Shown here: piece after piece, positions 11,492 through 19,299 of the stretch | Layout: each line of letters begins with the position of its first letter | Position numbering within the stretch: the first letter of the stretch is position 1 | Source of the DNA: Microbacterium sp. zg-B185 | GTDB lineage: Bacteria > Actinomycetota > Actinomycetes > Actinomycetales > Microbacteriaceae | Assembly (NCBI RefSeq): GCF_030246885.1 | Contig: NZ_CP126739.1 | Coordinates: 1-64,000 of the forward strand | DNA length: 64,000 nucleotides | Reading direction: 5' to 3' | Made by a program: the position numbers and the translations under genes | The notes under the pieces: generated by a model | The model's database searches: none | Told to the model about the DNA's origin: nothing | Seen by the model: only the letters and a program-made list of their open reading frames with translations

Positions 11492-12076
11492 TCAGGCGTC
11501 GGGTGCGCGCAGCGGGTCGTCGGCGACCCACAGCTCATCGTCGGCCCGAAGCGTCTGCCAGGCCGCGTAGACCACGCCGACAGCAGCCACGACACCCAGG
11601 ATGATCGCGACGACGCCTCCGGCGCCGATGCCCTTCTTGGGCGGGTCGAGGACGCGCAGCTTCTGCGCCATGCGCTTGGATGCCTGCGCGCCGTACTTGT
11701 CGGCCTTCTTCGCATACGCTGCAGCATCCGGGAGCGCGAACCCCTTACCGGTGGTGAGACGCGAACGGGTGTCGTTCGCGGCGTCCCACACCGACAGCGC
11801 GGATCCGACCACGGCTCCGGCGGTGGGGACGACCTTGTCGCTCAGCACGTGCTTGGAGAACTGCATCCCCTTGTCGACATAAGGGGCGGCATACTTTCCG
11901 TAACCCGCCTGCACCGAGGGCACGACCTGTTCGCGACCGAAGTGGCCGAGCTGCCTGCTGGCCTCGCGCGCCACGTTCGCGGCTTCGCCGACGAGGACCT
12001 GCTGTGACTCCCAGAGATTGTTCGCCTGCACCTGGAGTCGGCGGAGTTCCTTCTTGCGCTTGCGGTTGACGCTCAC
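11492..12076 (-). CDS. membrane-anchored protein of unknown function
   Basis: I do not recognise this 194-aa protein. The N-terminus is strongly basic (RKRKKELRRL), followed by an amphipathic middle rich in Ala, Gln and Tyr. One strong hydrophobic helix lies near the C-terminus (GVVAIILGVVAAVGVVYAAW), ahead of a short acidic tail (DDELWVADDPLRAPDA). This suggests a single-span protein with most of its mass on one side. I chose GTG 12076 because GGGAGGG lies 4 nt upstream; the frame stays open to 12151, but those extra codons show no ribosome site. It is divergent from the cyclophilin gene. The corresponding M. tuberculosis position also has a small membrane protein gene next to ppiA. Confidence 0.75.
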   Translation of the reverse strand: MSVNRKRKKELRRLQVQANNLWESQQVLVGEAANVAREASRQLGHFGREQVVPSVQAGYGKYAAPYVDKGMQFSKHVLSDKVVPTAGAVVGSALSVWDAANDTRSRLTTGKGFALPDAAAYAKKADKYGAQASKRMAQKLRVLDPPKKGIGAGGVVAIILGVVAAVGVVYAAWQTLRADDELWVADDPLRAPDA

Positions 12077-12174
12077 GGTTGCCCTCCCAAAGGCCGGGGG
12101 TAGTAGTTTTCCCATCTTGCCAGACCGCACCCGGGACGGGAGGGTTCCCACGGAACTCTGAGAGAATGGATGAC

Positions 12175-12747
12175 ATGCCTCAGCACACAGCGGTAGCCAC
12201 CCTGCACACCAACTACGGCGACATCGTCGTCAACCTCTTCGGAGACCACGCTCCCCAGACGGTCGCGAACTTCATCGGGCTGTCCGACGGATCAAAGGAG
12301 TGGACCGACCCGGCAAGCGGAAAGCCCGGCACCGGCCCGCTGTACAAGGACGTCGTGTTCCACCGCATCATCTCGGGGTTCATGATCCAGGGCGGCGACC
12401 CGCTCGGACAGGGCACCGGCGGCCCGGGCTACAACTTCAACGACGAGATCAACGGCGAGCTGACCTTCACCGCGCCGTACAAGTTGGCGATGGCCAATGC
12501 AGGTCTGCGACGCAACGCGATCACCGGTCAGCCCGAGGGCACCAACGGTTCGCAGTTCTTCATCACGGTCCCCGGTCAGGGCGGACGCGGACCGGAGTGG
12601 CTGCAGGGCAAGCACACCATCTTCGGCGAGGTCGCCGATGACGCCTCCAAGGCCGTGGTCGACACGATCAGCGCACTGCCCACGGCAGCCGGCGACCGTC
12701 CGCTCGAGCCCGTCGTGCTGCAGTCGGTCGACGTCGTCGCCGTCTAG
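12175..12747 (+). CDS. cyclophilin-type peptidyl-prolyl cis-trans isomerase
   Basis: The 190-aa enzyme catalyses cis-trans isomerisation of X-Pro bonds. It has the complete cyclophilin fold: APQTVANFIGL, FHRIISGFMIQGGDP with the catalytic Arg, and GTNGSQFFITV followed by the HTIFGEV strand. No signal peptide is present, so it acts in the cytoplasm. ATG 12175 (MPQHTAV) is preferred; ATG 12166 in frame would add MDD. It corresponds in position to mycobacterial ppiA. The rhomboid gene follows after 15 bp, probably on the same transcript. Confidence 0.93.
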   Translation: MPQHTAVATLHTNYGDIVVNLFGDHAPQTVANFIGLSDGSKEWTDPASGKPGTGPLYKDVVFHRIISGFMIQGGDPLGQGTGGPGYNFNDEINGELTFTAPYKLAMANAGLRRNAITGQPEGTNGSQFFITVPGQGGRGPEWLQGKHTIFGEVADDASKAVVDTISALPTAAGDRPLEPVVLQSVDVVAV

Positions 12748-12762
12748 GACCTCGCACCGCGC

Positions 12763-13638
12763 GTGACCTCGCCTGATTTCGCTGGCAACAGCGACAACTA
12801 CTGCTACCGGCATCCCGACCGGCAGAGCTTCGTGCTGTGCCAGCGATGTCTGCGCACGGTCTGTCCGGAGTGCCAGACGCAGGGCGCGGTCGGCGTGATC
12901 TGCCCGGAGTGCATGGGCGAGCAGCAGAAGAGCCAGACCGCGGCGCAGCGCAAGGCCGAACGACGCTGGACCCGTCCGCGGGCCGTCACCGTCGCCGACT
13001 CCCGGCCGCTGGTGACCTACGGGATCATCGGGCTCACGCTGCTGGTCTACCTGACGCAGTTGATCCCGGGACTGGCCGTCCAGGAGCTGCTCGCCTTCAA
13101 CAGTCTGTTCGTCATGCCGGCGTGGGGTGTCGCACCTTTTCAGCCGTGGCGTCTGTTCACCGTGCTGCTCGTGCACAGCGGCTTCTTCCACGTCGGGCTC
13201 AACATGCTCGCCGTGTGGATGATCGGCCGCAGCCTGGAACCGCTGCTGGGACGCTGGCGGTTCCTCGCGCTGTACCTGCTGGGTGGACTCGGCGGCTCGG
13301 TGGGCGTGGCGCTCATCGCTCCGGGCATCTGGGTGGTCGGCGCATCCGGTGCGGTCTTCGGCCTGCTCGGCGCGCTGCTGGTGATCGGTCGGCACATCGG
13401 CGCCAACATCCGCGGCATCGTCCTGATCCTGGGCATCAACCTGGTGATCGGCTTCGTCCCGGGCTTCCAGGTCGCGTGGCAGGCGCACATCGGCGGTCTC
13501 GCCGTCGGTGCGCTGGTCGGCCTGGTCTACGCGCGGACGCGATCGGTTCGACGCCGGGCCCTGCAGCTGTGGCTGCTCGCCGCCATCACGGTGGGGCTGT
13601 TCGCGCTGCTGCTGGTGCCGCCGCTGATCTACGGGTGA
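12763..13638 (+). CDS. rhomboid family intramembrane serine protease with zinc-finger N-terminus
   Basis: The 291-aa protein begins with a Cys/His-rich B-box-like segment (residues about 10-48; CYRHPDR, CQRC, CPEC, CPECMGEQQ), a typical accessory of actinobacterial rhomboids. A basic linker and a six- or seven-helix rhomboid core follow. The catalytic Ser lies in GASGAVFG (about residue 198) and the partner His in WQAHIGGLAVG. The conserved L1 loop element WRLFTVLLVHSGFFHV and the GRSLEPLLG element are present, so the enzyme looks active. Substrates are unknown. It starts at GTG 12763, 15 bp after the cyclophilin stop, and a palindromic element follows the stop by about 10 bp. Confidence 0.92.
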   Translation: MTSPDFAGNSDNYCYRHPDRQSFVLCQRCLRTVCPECQTQGAVGVICPECMGEQQKSQTAAQRKAERRWTRPRAVTVADSRPLVTYGIIGLTLLVYLTQLIPGLAVQELLAFNSLFVMPAWGVAPFQPWRLFTVLLVHSGFFHVGLNMLAVWMIGRSLEPLLGRWRFLALYLLGGLGGSVGVALIAPGIWVVGASGAVFGLLGALLVIGRHIGANIRGIVLILGINLVIGFVPGFQVAWQAHIGGLAVGALVGLVYARTRSVRRRALQLWLLAAITVGLFALLLVPPLIYG

Positions 13639-13648
13639 TCCGCTCACG

Positions 13649-13694
13649 CGGGGCCTCGATACGCGCGCTCTGCGCGCTACTCGACCTTGCCCCG
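13649..13694. repeat. REP-like palindromic intergenic element
   Basis: Nested inverted arms: CGGGGC (13649-13654) with GCCCCG (13689-13694), TCGA (13656-13659) with TCGA (13681-13684), and GCGCGC (13663-13668) with GCGCGC (13672-13677) around a TCT loop. I recall similar CTCGATACGCGCGCT elements as frequent intergenic repeats in Microbacteriaceae, but this window contains only one copy. It may also terminate the rhomboid transcript. Confidence 0.6.
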
Positions 13695-13709
13695 TTCACG
13701 CGGCAAGAG

Positions 13710-13718
13710 TTATCCACA
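13710..13718 (+). promoter_or_regulatory. DnaA box outside oriC
   Basis: Perfect TTATCCACA in the context GAGTTATCCACAG, identical over 12-13 bases to the oriC box at 1842. A second partial box, TCATCCACA, follows at 13722-13730. It sits in the convergent gap between the rhomboid gene and crgA, 12 kb from oriC. Confidence 0.7.
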
Positions 13719-13754
13719 GATTCATCCACAGCTGGGGATGAATCACACCGGTGT
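13719..13754. repeat. hairpin plus adjacent palindrome beside the satellite DnaA box
   Basis: GATTCATCC (13719-13727) and GGATGAATC (13736-13744) make a perfect 9-bp stem with an 8-nt loop. It is followed at once by the perfect 10-bp palindrome ACACCGGTGT (13745-13754). The next bases, TAATTCCC, give a stretch resembling oriC sequence near 1799-1818. The function is unknown; the hairpin could also terminate either convergent gene. Confidence 0.6.
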
Positions 13755-13785
13755 AATTCCCGAGCCGGTGGTGTGCGGATGGGCG

Positions 13786-14025
13786 TCAGCGCCAGCGTGT
13801 CGTCATGAGGAATCCGACGAAGGCGATGCCGAATCCGATGACGAGGTTCCAGGCACCGACGCCGGGAATGGGGAACTGCTGGCCGCTCAGATAGAACACC
13901 AGCACCCAGACCAGCCCGACCAGCATCAGGCCGATCATGATCGGCTTGAACCACACCGGGTTGGGTGCGGCTTCGCTTTCGGTGCGCTCCACGAGGGAGT
14001 CGTCGTCTTTGCCGGGTCGCGCCAT
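13786..14025 (-). CDS. crgA: cell division protein CrgA
   Basis: CrgA is a small actinobacterial membrane protein that binds FtsZ- and septal PBP-containing complexes and coordinates septal peptidoglycan synthesis. The 79-aa product has a hydrophilic N-terminus, NPVWFKPIMIGLMLVGLVWV as the first membrane helix (about residues 22-45), an extracytoplasmic loop with GQQFPIPGVGAWN, and a second helix ending in MTTRWR, the family's characteristic C-terminus. It lies between the ori-proximal cyclophilin region and the kinase cluster, as in Mycobacterium and Streptomyces. Confidence 0.93.
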   Translation of the reverse strand: MARPGKDDDSLVERTESEAAPNPVWFKPIMIGLMLVGLVWVLVFYLSGQQFPIPGVGAWNLVIGFGIAFVGFLMTTRWR

Positions 14026-14118
14026 AGCGATATCCTACCCTGCCGCCCCAGGCGGCCCGGCGATCGCCCGGACCCGGCTCCCGGCGGGACCACAGCGGCA
14101 CTGGCTTAGAATCCACCT

Positions 14119-14949
14119 GTGGACGAGGCGACGAACGACGACGGGCGCAACACCCCGACGCGACGCGATCGGCGCAGGAATCCACCGTCGCGACGAGGCC
14201 TCTCGATCATGGGCGTCCTGGGCGAGCTCTTCATCACGGTCGGCGTGATCGCGCTGCTGTACGTGTCGTGGCAACTGTGGATCGGGGACCTCATCATCGG
14301 CGCCCAGTTCAAGGACGAGGCGAAGTCGCTGTCTGAGCAGTGGGCCTCACAGGAGCCGACCGAGCCGCCGACGAGCAGTGCGCAGCCCACCGCACCCAAC
14401 GAGCCGCCCGTCGCCGACCCCATCGAGCCGACCCCCGTGGAGGCGCCGATCCTTGCCGAGCCGGCAGAGGGCGAGATCTTCGGCATCATGCGGATCCCGC
14501 GGTTGGGCCCGGATTACTTCTTCAACATGGCCGGCGGGGTGGACGCATCGGTCACGCTCAACCCCATCGGCATCGGGCACTACCCGGGCACGTCCATGCC
14601 CGGGGCGACGGGCAACTTCGCCGTCGCCGGCCACCGCGGCAGCCATGGAGCTCCCTTCCAGGACCTGCCCGCGCTTCGGGTGAACGATGCGATCGTGGTG
14701 GAGACCGCCGACGGCTGGTACACCTACCGGTTCCGCAACCTCGAATACGTCCAGCCCGACCAGGTCGAGGTGCTGCTGCCGGTGCCACAGGTCGACGATG
14801 CGACGGCGACCGACAAGCTCATCACGATGACCACATGCAGTCCGCGCTACGGATTCTCCGAACGCGTGATCGCGTACGGCGTGTTCGAGTCGTTCACCCC
14901 ACGCTCGGCCGGGCCACCGGCATCCCTCACCGAAGGAGTGACCGCCTGA
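14119..14949 (+). CDS. class E sortase
   Basis: This 276-aa transpeptidase attaches surface proteins to peptidoglycan; class E enzymes of high-G+C Gram-positives typically prefer LAXTG sorting signals. After a basic N-terminus comes one membrane helix (about residues 32-55), a Pro-rich stalk, and the sortase barrel. Catalytic residues are visible: His in AVAGHRGSHGAPF, Cys in LITMTTCSPRYGF and the following Arg in SERVIAYG. Translation starts at GTG 14119. No LAXTG substrate is encoded in this window. Its stop overlaps the following small gene by one base, so the two are coupled. Confidence 0.92.
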   Translation: MDEATNDDGRNTPTRRDRRRNPPSRRGLSIMGVLGELFITVGVIALLYVSWQLWIGDLIIGAQFKDEAKSLSEQWASQEPTEPPTSSAQPTAPNEPPVADPIEPTPVEAPILAEPAEGEIFGIMRIPRLGPDYFFNMAGGVDASVTLNPIGIGHYPGTSMPGATGNFAVAGHRGSHGAPFQDLPALRVNDAIVVETADGWYTYRFRNLEYVQPDQVEVLLPVPQVDDATATDKLITMTTCSPRYGFSERVIAYGVFESFTPRSAGPPASLTEGVTA

Positions 14950-15104
14950 TGTACGCGGCGCTATGGCGAGTCCTGCCCGGCCCGTGGTGGGTTCGGCTCC
15001 TCATTCTGCTGGTCCTGATCGCTGCGGTGCTGTACGGCCTGTTCTTCTACGCATTCCCCTGGATCGGCGAGATCGTCAACCCCCAGGACGTCACCGTTGG
15101 CTGA
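14949..15104 (+). CDS. 51-aa single-span membrane protein
   Basis: A short gene whose ATG shares its A with the sortase TGA. The 51-aa product has an N-terminal aromatic-basic stretch (MYAALWRVLPGPWWVR) and one hydrophobic helix (LLILLVLIAAVLYGLFFYAF), then a short tail (EIVNPQDVTVG). Tight coupling to the sortase gene and the lack of frame disruption support it as real. Small proteins of this look are common between sortase E and pabA in related actinobacteria. The function is unknown. Confidence 0.8.
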   Translation: MYAALWRVLPGPWWVRLLILLVLIAAVLYGLFFYAFPWIGEIVNPQDVTVG

Positions 15105-15125
15105 GTGCGCACCCGGGCGGCTGAG

Positions 15126-15758
15126 GTGAGCGCGCCGATCCTCGTCGTGGACAATCACGACAGCTTCGTCCACACGCTCGTCGGGTACCTCCACGAGCTC
15201 GGTGCGGACACGGACCTCGTCGAGGCGGATGCGATCGCGACGGATGCCGCGGCATCCGTCATCGCGGACTACCGGGGCGTGCTCGTCTCACCCGGTCCCG
15301 GCACTCCGGCGCGCGCGGGAGCGTCGATCGCAGTGGTGCGAGCCGCCGCGACCGCCCGGATCCCGCTGCTGGGCGTCTGCCTCGGCCATCAGGCCATCGC
15401 CGAGGCGTACGGTGCGACGGTGGCTCATGCCCCCGAACTCATGCACGGAATGGTCTCCCTGGTGGAGCACGACGACGATCCCCTCTACGCGGGGCTGCCC
15501 AGTCCGTTCACGGCGACCCGGTATCACTCGCTCGCGATCGTCCCTGGCACGCTGCCGGCGGAGCTGGTCGTCACGAGTCAGACCGACAGCGGCGTCATCA
15601 TGGGCATCGCGCATCGGACGGCGCCGATCCAGGGCGTCCAGTTCCACCCGGAGGCCGTGCTCACCGAGGGCGGCCACCGCCTGCTGGGCAACTGGCTCGA
15701 ATCCGTCGGCTTCGCCGACGCGTCCGCCCGCGGCGCCGCGCTGCATCCGCGGCGCTGA
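15126..15758 (+). CDS. pabA: glutamine amidotransferase, aminodeoxychorismate/anthranilate synthase component II
   Basis: A class I glutamine amidotransferase of about 210 aa that supplies ammonia to a chorismate-using synthase (folate or tryptophan pathway). The triad is complete: Cys in LLGVCLGHQAIAE, then His and Glu in GVQFHPEAVLTE. The N-terminus ILVVDNHDSF and the oxyanion loop VSPGPGTP are also family hallmarks. GTG 15126 is preferred because VSAPILVVDN matches family starts; GTG 15105 would add seven residues. No chorismate-binding partner lies nearby, so PabA versus TrpG cannot be settled; synteny with Rv0013 favours the shared pabA/trpG gene. It is convergent with pknB. Confidence 0.85.
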   Translation: MSAPILVVDNHDSFVHTLVGYLHELGADTDLVEADAIATDAAASVIADYRGVLVSPGPGTPARAGASIAVVRAAATARIPLLGVCLGHQAIAEAYGATVAHAPELMHGMVSLVEHDDDPLYAGLPSPFTATRYHSLAIVPGTLPAELVVTSQTDSGVIMGIAHRTAPIQGVQFHPEAVLTEGGHRLLGNWLESVGFADASARGAALHPRR

Positions 15759-15827
15759 CCCGACGACCCACCCTGCCCGCACACGGCATCGACCGCGCTG
15801 CCCGAGCGTTCCCGGATGCGCGGCCGA

Positions 15828-17534
15828 TCAGGGTCCGGAGCAGTAGGTGAGGATCACGTCGGAGTGGATCGGCGCCTCACCCGGTGCGATCGACTGCGTC
15901 CTGACGACCGGCGGGTCCACGGCCGTGCACGAGGGATCCTCCTGGGCGGTGACGACGAGCTGGGATTCCGGCCCCTCGAGCTCGCGGGTGGCCGCCTCGA
16001 GCGTGTATCCGGTGACGTCGTTGATCACGACGCGTCCGGTGGCCGCCACGACGTTCACCGTCGCTCCGACCGGGAGCTTGGCCCCCGCCGGCTGATCGGC
16101 CGAGATGATCGTGCCGGCCCCCAGCGCCGGATCGTTGCGCGGGGTGACCGCGCCCAGCGCGAGATCCGCGTCGGCGAGTGCGGCCGCCGCGGCATCCTGA
16201 CCGAGCCCCTCCAGAGTCGGGACGGTCGTGGTCGCCTGCCCGGTGGACACGTAGACACGCACCTCCTGGCCGGGGCTTACCGAGGCGCCCGCGCCGGGGT
16301 CGGTGCGGATGACATTTCCCACCGCGACGCTGGAGTTCGGCTCGTCCACGCGGAAGGCGGTCAGATCCTCGTCGCCGATCTCCACGCTCGCGCGCTCGTA
16401 GGTCATACCGGCGACATCGGGAACCAGTCGCGCGTTGGACGGCACGTCGGTTCCGGGCCGGATGGACAGGACCCAGAAGAGCACGGAGATCAGCAGCACG
16501 GCAAGGATGGCCACGCTCGCCCAGATCCAGGCCACCGGCGGGCCCGCCTGGGTCCGCTTCATGGTGGTGTCGGTGCTGAGCTGACGGAGGGATCGCGCCG
16601 TCTCGGCGGCCTGCCGCGGGTTGGGGCCGTACAGCTCGCTGGTCAGGGCGCCGACCGCCTTCTTGGACGGCACCTTGCCGCCCACCGTCGCGTCGAGGGC
16701 CTCGCGGAACGCGGCGGCATCCTGGTAGCGCTGGAACGGATCCTTCGCGAGCGCACGGAGGATCACCGCATCCAGCGTGCGCGGGACCGACTCATTCACC
16801 TCGGACGGTGGCAGGGGTGCCTCGCTGACGTGCTGGTAGGCGACCGCGACCGGCGATTCGCCGCGGAACGGGGGACGGCCGGTCACCAGCTCGTACAGGA
16901 CCACACCGGCCGAGTACACGTCCGCCCGCGCGTCGACCGGCTCGCCCTTGGCCTGCTCGGGCGAGAAGTACGCGGCGGTGCCCAGGATCGCCGTGGTCTC
17001 GGCGACCGTCGAGGACGAGTCCGACACCGCGCGGGCGATGCCGAAGTCCATCACCTTGACCTGGCCGGCGTCGGTGACCATGACGTTTCCGGGCTTGATG
17101 TCGCGGTGCACCACACCGGCGCGGTGCGAATACTCCAGCGCCTCCAGGATGCCGTCCACATAGCGCACGGCGTCCGGCACGGGTACCGGGCCGGCGCTGA
17201 TGATGTCCTTCAGGAGCGCGCCGTGGACCAGCTCCATGACGATGTACGGCACCGGCCGCACCGTGCCGTCCGGGCCCATCTCGGTGTCTTCGCCGGCATC
17301 GAAGACGCGCACGATCGTGGGATGCGCCATTCGCGAGGCAGCCTGAGCTTCCAGGCGGAAGCGTGTGCGGAACGCATTGTCGTTGGCGAGGTCCCGGTTC
17401 AGCAGCTTGATGGCCACCTGCCGACCGAGGGTCAGGTCGTACCCGCGATAGACGGTGGCCATACCGCCACGACCGATGAGCTCGTCGACTCGGTAGCGCC
17501 CCGAAAGCACGCGCGGCTCAGCTGTCACGGTCAC
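15828..17534 (-). CDS. pknB: serine/threonine protein kinase PknB with PASTA domains
   Basis: This receptor kinase senses muropeptides or lipid II and phosphorylates cell-wall and division regulators. The 568-aa protein has a cytoplasmic kinase domain (about residues 14-275; glycine loop GRGGMATVYRG, Lys43 in VAIKLLN, HRDIKPGN at 143-150, DFG 163-165, SPEQAKGEPV). A basic linker and one membrane helix (about 337-357) follow, then three extracellular PASTA repeats (about 370-430, 437-497, 500-565). M. tuberculosis PknB has four, so one appears absent. The third PASTA-like unit contains two Cys (SCTAV and YCSGP) that could form a disulfide. It is the last gene of the fhaA-pknB operon, 58 bp after pknA. 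Confidence 0.96.
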   Translation of the reverse strand: MTVTAEPRVLSGRYRVDELIGRGGMATVYRGYDLTLGRQVAIKLLNRDLANDNAFRTRFRLEAQAASRMAHPTIVRVFDAGEDTEMGPDGTVRPVPYIVMELVHGALLKDIISAGPVPVPDAVRYVDGILEALEYSHRAGVVHRDIKPGNVMVTDAGQVKVMDFGIARAVSDSSSTVAETTAILGTAAYFSPEQAKGEPVDARADVYSAGVVLYELVTGRPPFRGESPVAVAYQHVSEAPLPPSEVNESVPRTLDAVILRALAKDPFQRYQDAAAFREALDATVGGKVPSKKAVGALTSELYGPNPRQAAETARSLRQLSTDTTMKRTQAGPPVAWIWASVAILAVLLISVLFWVLSIRPGTDVPSNARLVPDVAGMTYERASVEIGDEDLTAFRVDEPNSSVAVGNVIRTDPGAGASVSPGQEVRVYVSTGQATTTVPTLEGLGQDAAAAALADADLALGAVTPRNDPALGAGTIISADQPAGAKLPVGATVNVVAATGRVVINDVTGYTLEAATRELEGPESQLVVTAQEDPSCTAVDPPVVRTQSIAPGEAPIHSDVILTYCSGP

Positions 17535-17592
17535 TCCCTGGGTGGAACAGAGCCAGCCTAACCGCTGCGGCTCGACTCACTGAATCGAACGC

Positions 17593-19299
17593 TTACGGGG
17601 TCGGCGTGGGATCCGGTGCGGACGGCTGGATCTGCGCGTTCGCTTCGCCGGAGGGCCCGCTCTCGCGCTGCCCGGCCGAACCGCCCGAGCACGTCACGGT
17701 ATAGGTCACGATGATCGTCTGACCGGGGCTGTTGTCGGCCAGCAGCCGACCGTTGCGGTCGTTCGGACCGAACGCGGCCGTGGACTGACCGGTGCTCGAG
17801 AACGTCCCATGCACGGCCGTGAAGTTGTACGCGCTGACCTGGCCCGTTCCGGAGGGACAGGTGTATCCCGACCAGGAGATCTGCGTCTCCTCGCCGGCGA
17901 CCACGGTTCCCTCCATGGTCGGCGCGGCCGGAGCGGGCAGAGCCACCTGATCCACGTAGTACGTCAGCGTCAGCAGCTGCGAGGGCGGAATGTTGCCCGA
18001 TGGGCTCACGCGGTAGACCTTGTTGACATCGTTCGCGGTCGGAGCCGGGTCTCCCGCGACGCAGTCCACGGCATCCACGCCCGCATCGCGCGCCCGCGTG
18101 GCCGCCTCGGTGCAATCCAGCCCCTCCAGGCCGAGCGTGTCCACCGGGATGGTCGACGTGGTCGGCGTCGGTGTGGGCGTCGGCGGGGTTTCCGTCGGAG
18201 TCGCCGAAGTCGTCGTGGGGGCCGGTTCCGGCTGCTGATTGGCCAGGAACGCCCAGACCGTGCCGCCCAGGACCAGCAGCAGCAGCACGATGAGGGCGAT
18301 CAGCGGCCAGGTCCACGGGCTGCGCTTCTTGGGCTCCGGAGTCTGCTCCGGGGCATCGGGTGCCGGCAGCAGACGCGTCGCGGCGCCGGTCTGCCCGGCC
18401 GAGGTCAGCAGCTGGGTCATGTCGTCGCCGGTCGATGCACCGGTCGCGACCGCCGGAACCGCCGCTGCGGCGGCGGCCACGTCGCCCCGCCGCAGTGCGG
18501 TGGCCGCACGGGCCACCGCCGCCGCAGACGCGGGGCGGTCTTCGGGCTTCTTGGCGATCATGGCCATGACCAGGTTCTGCACCGGCACGGCCACGGTCGG
18601 CGGCAGCGGCGCCGGCTGCTCGTTGATCTGGGCCATGGCGATGGCGACCTGGGACTCGCCGGTGAAGGGCCGCCGTCCGGCGAGGCACTCGTACGCGACG
18701 ATGCCCAGTGAGTAGGTGTCGGTGGCCGGCGACGCGGGATGGCCGGACGCCTGCTCGGGTGAGAGGTACTGCACGGTGCCCATCACCTGGCCGGTCGCGG
18801 TCAGCGGAACCTGGTCAGCGATGCGCGCGATGCCGAAGTCGGTGATCTTGACGCGGCCGTCCGGGGTGATCAGCAGGTTGCCCGGCTTGATGTCTCGGTG
18901 CACGAGCCCGGCAGCATGCGCCGCCTGCAGCGCCGCGGAGGTCTGCGCGACGATGTCGAGCGTCTTGTCGGTCGAGAGCGATCCGTCACGTTCGAGGATC
19001 GTGGACAGCGCCTCGCCGGGCACGAGCTCCATCACCAGGAACGCACTGCCGGCCTCCTCGCCGTAGTCGAAGACGCTGGCGATGCCTTCGTGGTTCACCA
19101 GAGCGGCGTGACGCGCCTCGGCGCGGAACCGCTCCAGGAATCCCGGGTCGCCCATGTACTCGTCTTTGAGGATCTTGATGGCGACGGTACGTCCGATGAC
19201 GTGGTCCGTCGCTTCCCACACCTCACCCATGCCGCCGATCGCGATCCGCGAGTCCAACTCGTAGCGGCCGCCGAAGGTCACTCCCTGCGTCGGTCTCAT
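17593..19299 (-). CDS. pknA: serine/threonine protein kinase PknA-like, with unusual extracellular domain
   Basis: The 568-aa protein is the second kinase of the conserved cell-shape operon. The kinase domain covers about residues 12-270 (Lys42 in VAIKILK, HRDIKPGN at 135-142, DFG 154-156, SPEQASGHP). One membrane helix is at about 329-351. The extracellular part differs from mycobacterial PknA: a Thr/Pro-rich stalk (about 355-385), one PASTA-like unit starting at LGLEGLDCTEAATRARDAG, then a roughly 115-residue beta-rich domain with SWSGYTCPSG and TYTVTCSGG that resembles a secreted beta-sandwich, and a Pro-rich tail. ATG 19299 overlaps the pbpA stop (ATGA); the upstream in-frame extension shadows pbpA. 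Confidence 0.94.
   Translation of the reverse strand: MRPTQGVTFGGRYELDSRIAIGGMGEVWEATDHVIGRTVAIKILKDEYMGDPGFLERFRAEARHAALVNHEGIASVFDYGEEAGSAFLVMELVPGEALSTILERDGSLSTDKTLDIVAQTSAALQAAHAAGLVHRDIKPGNLLITPDGRVKITDFGIARIADQVPLTATGQVMGTVQYLSPEQASGHPASPATDTYSLGIVAYECLAGRRPFTGESQVAIAMAQINEQPAPLPPTVAVPVQNLVMAMIAKKPEDRPASAAAVARAATALRRGDVAAAAAAVPAVATGASTGDDMTQLLTSAGQTGAATRLLPAPDAPEQTPEPKKRSPWTWPLIALIVLLLLVLGGTVWAFLANQQPEPAPTTTSATPTETPPTPTPTPTTSTIPVDTLGLEGLDCTEAATRARDAGVDAVDCVAGDPAPTANDVNKVYRVSPSGNIPPSQLLTLTYYVDQVALPAPAAPTMEGTVVAGEETQISWSGYTCPSGTGQVSAYNFTAVHGTFSSTGQSTAAFGPNDRNGRLLADNSPGQTIIVTYTVTCSGGSAGQRESGPSGEANAQIQPSAPDPTPTP

Noticed and set aside
14119-14949. A pilin or LAXTG surface protein gene near the sortase
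   Set aside because: No LAXTG or LPXTG motif with a hydrophobic C-terminus was seen in the neighbouring products.
18120-18240. Tandem repeat in the pknA gene
   Set aside because: The repeated GTCGG-type DNA encodes the Thr/Pro-rich stalk (PTPTPTPTTST); it is a low-complexity linker, not a separate repeat element.
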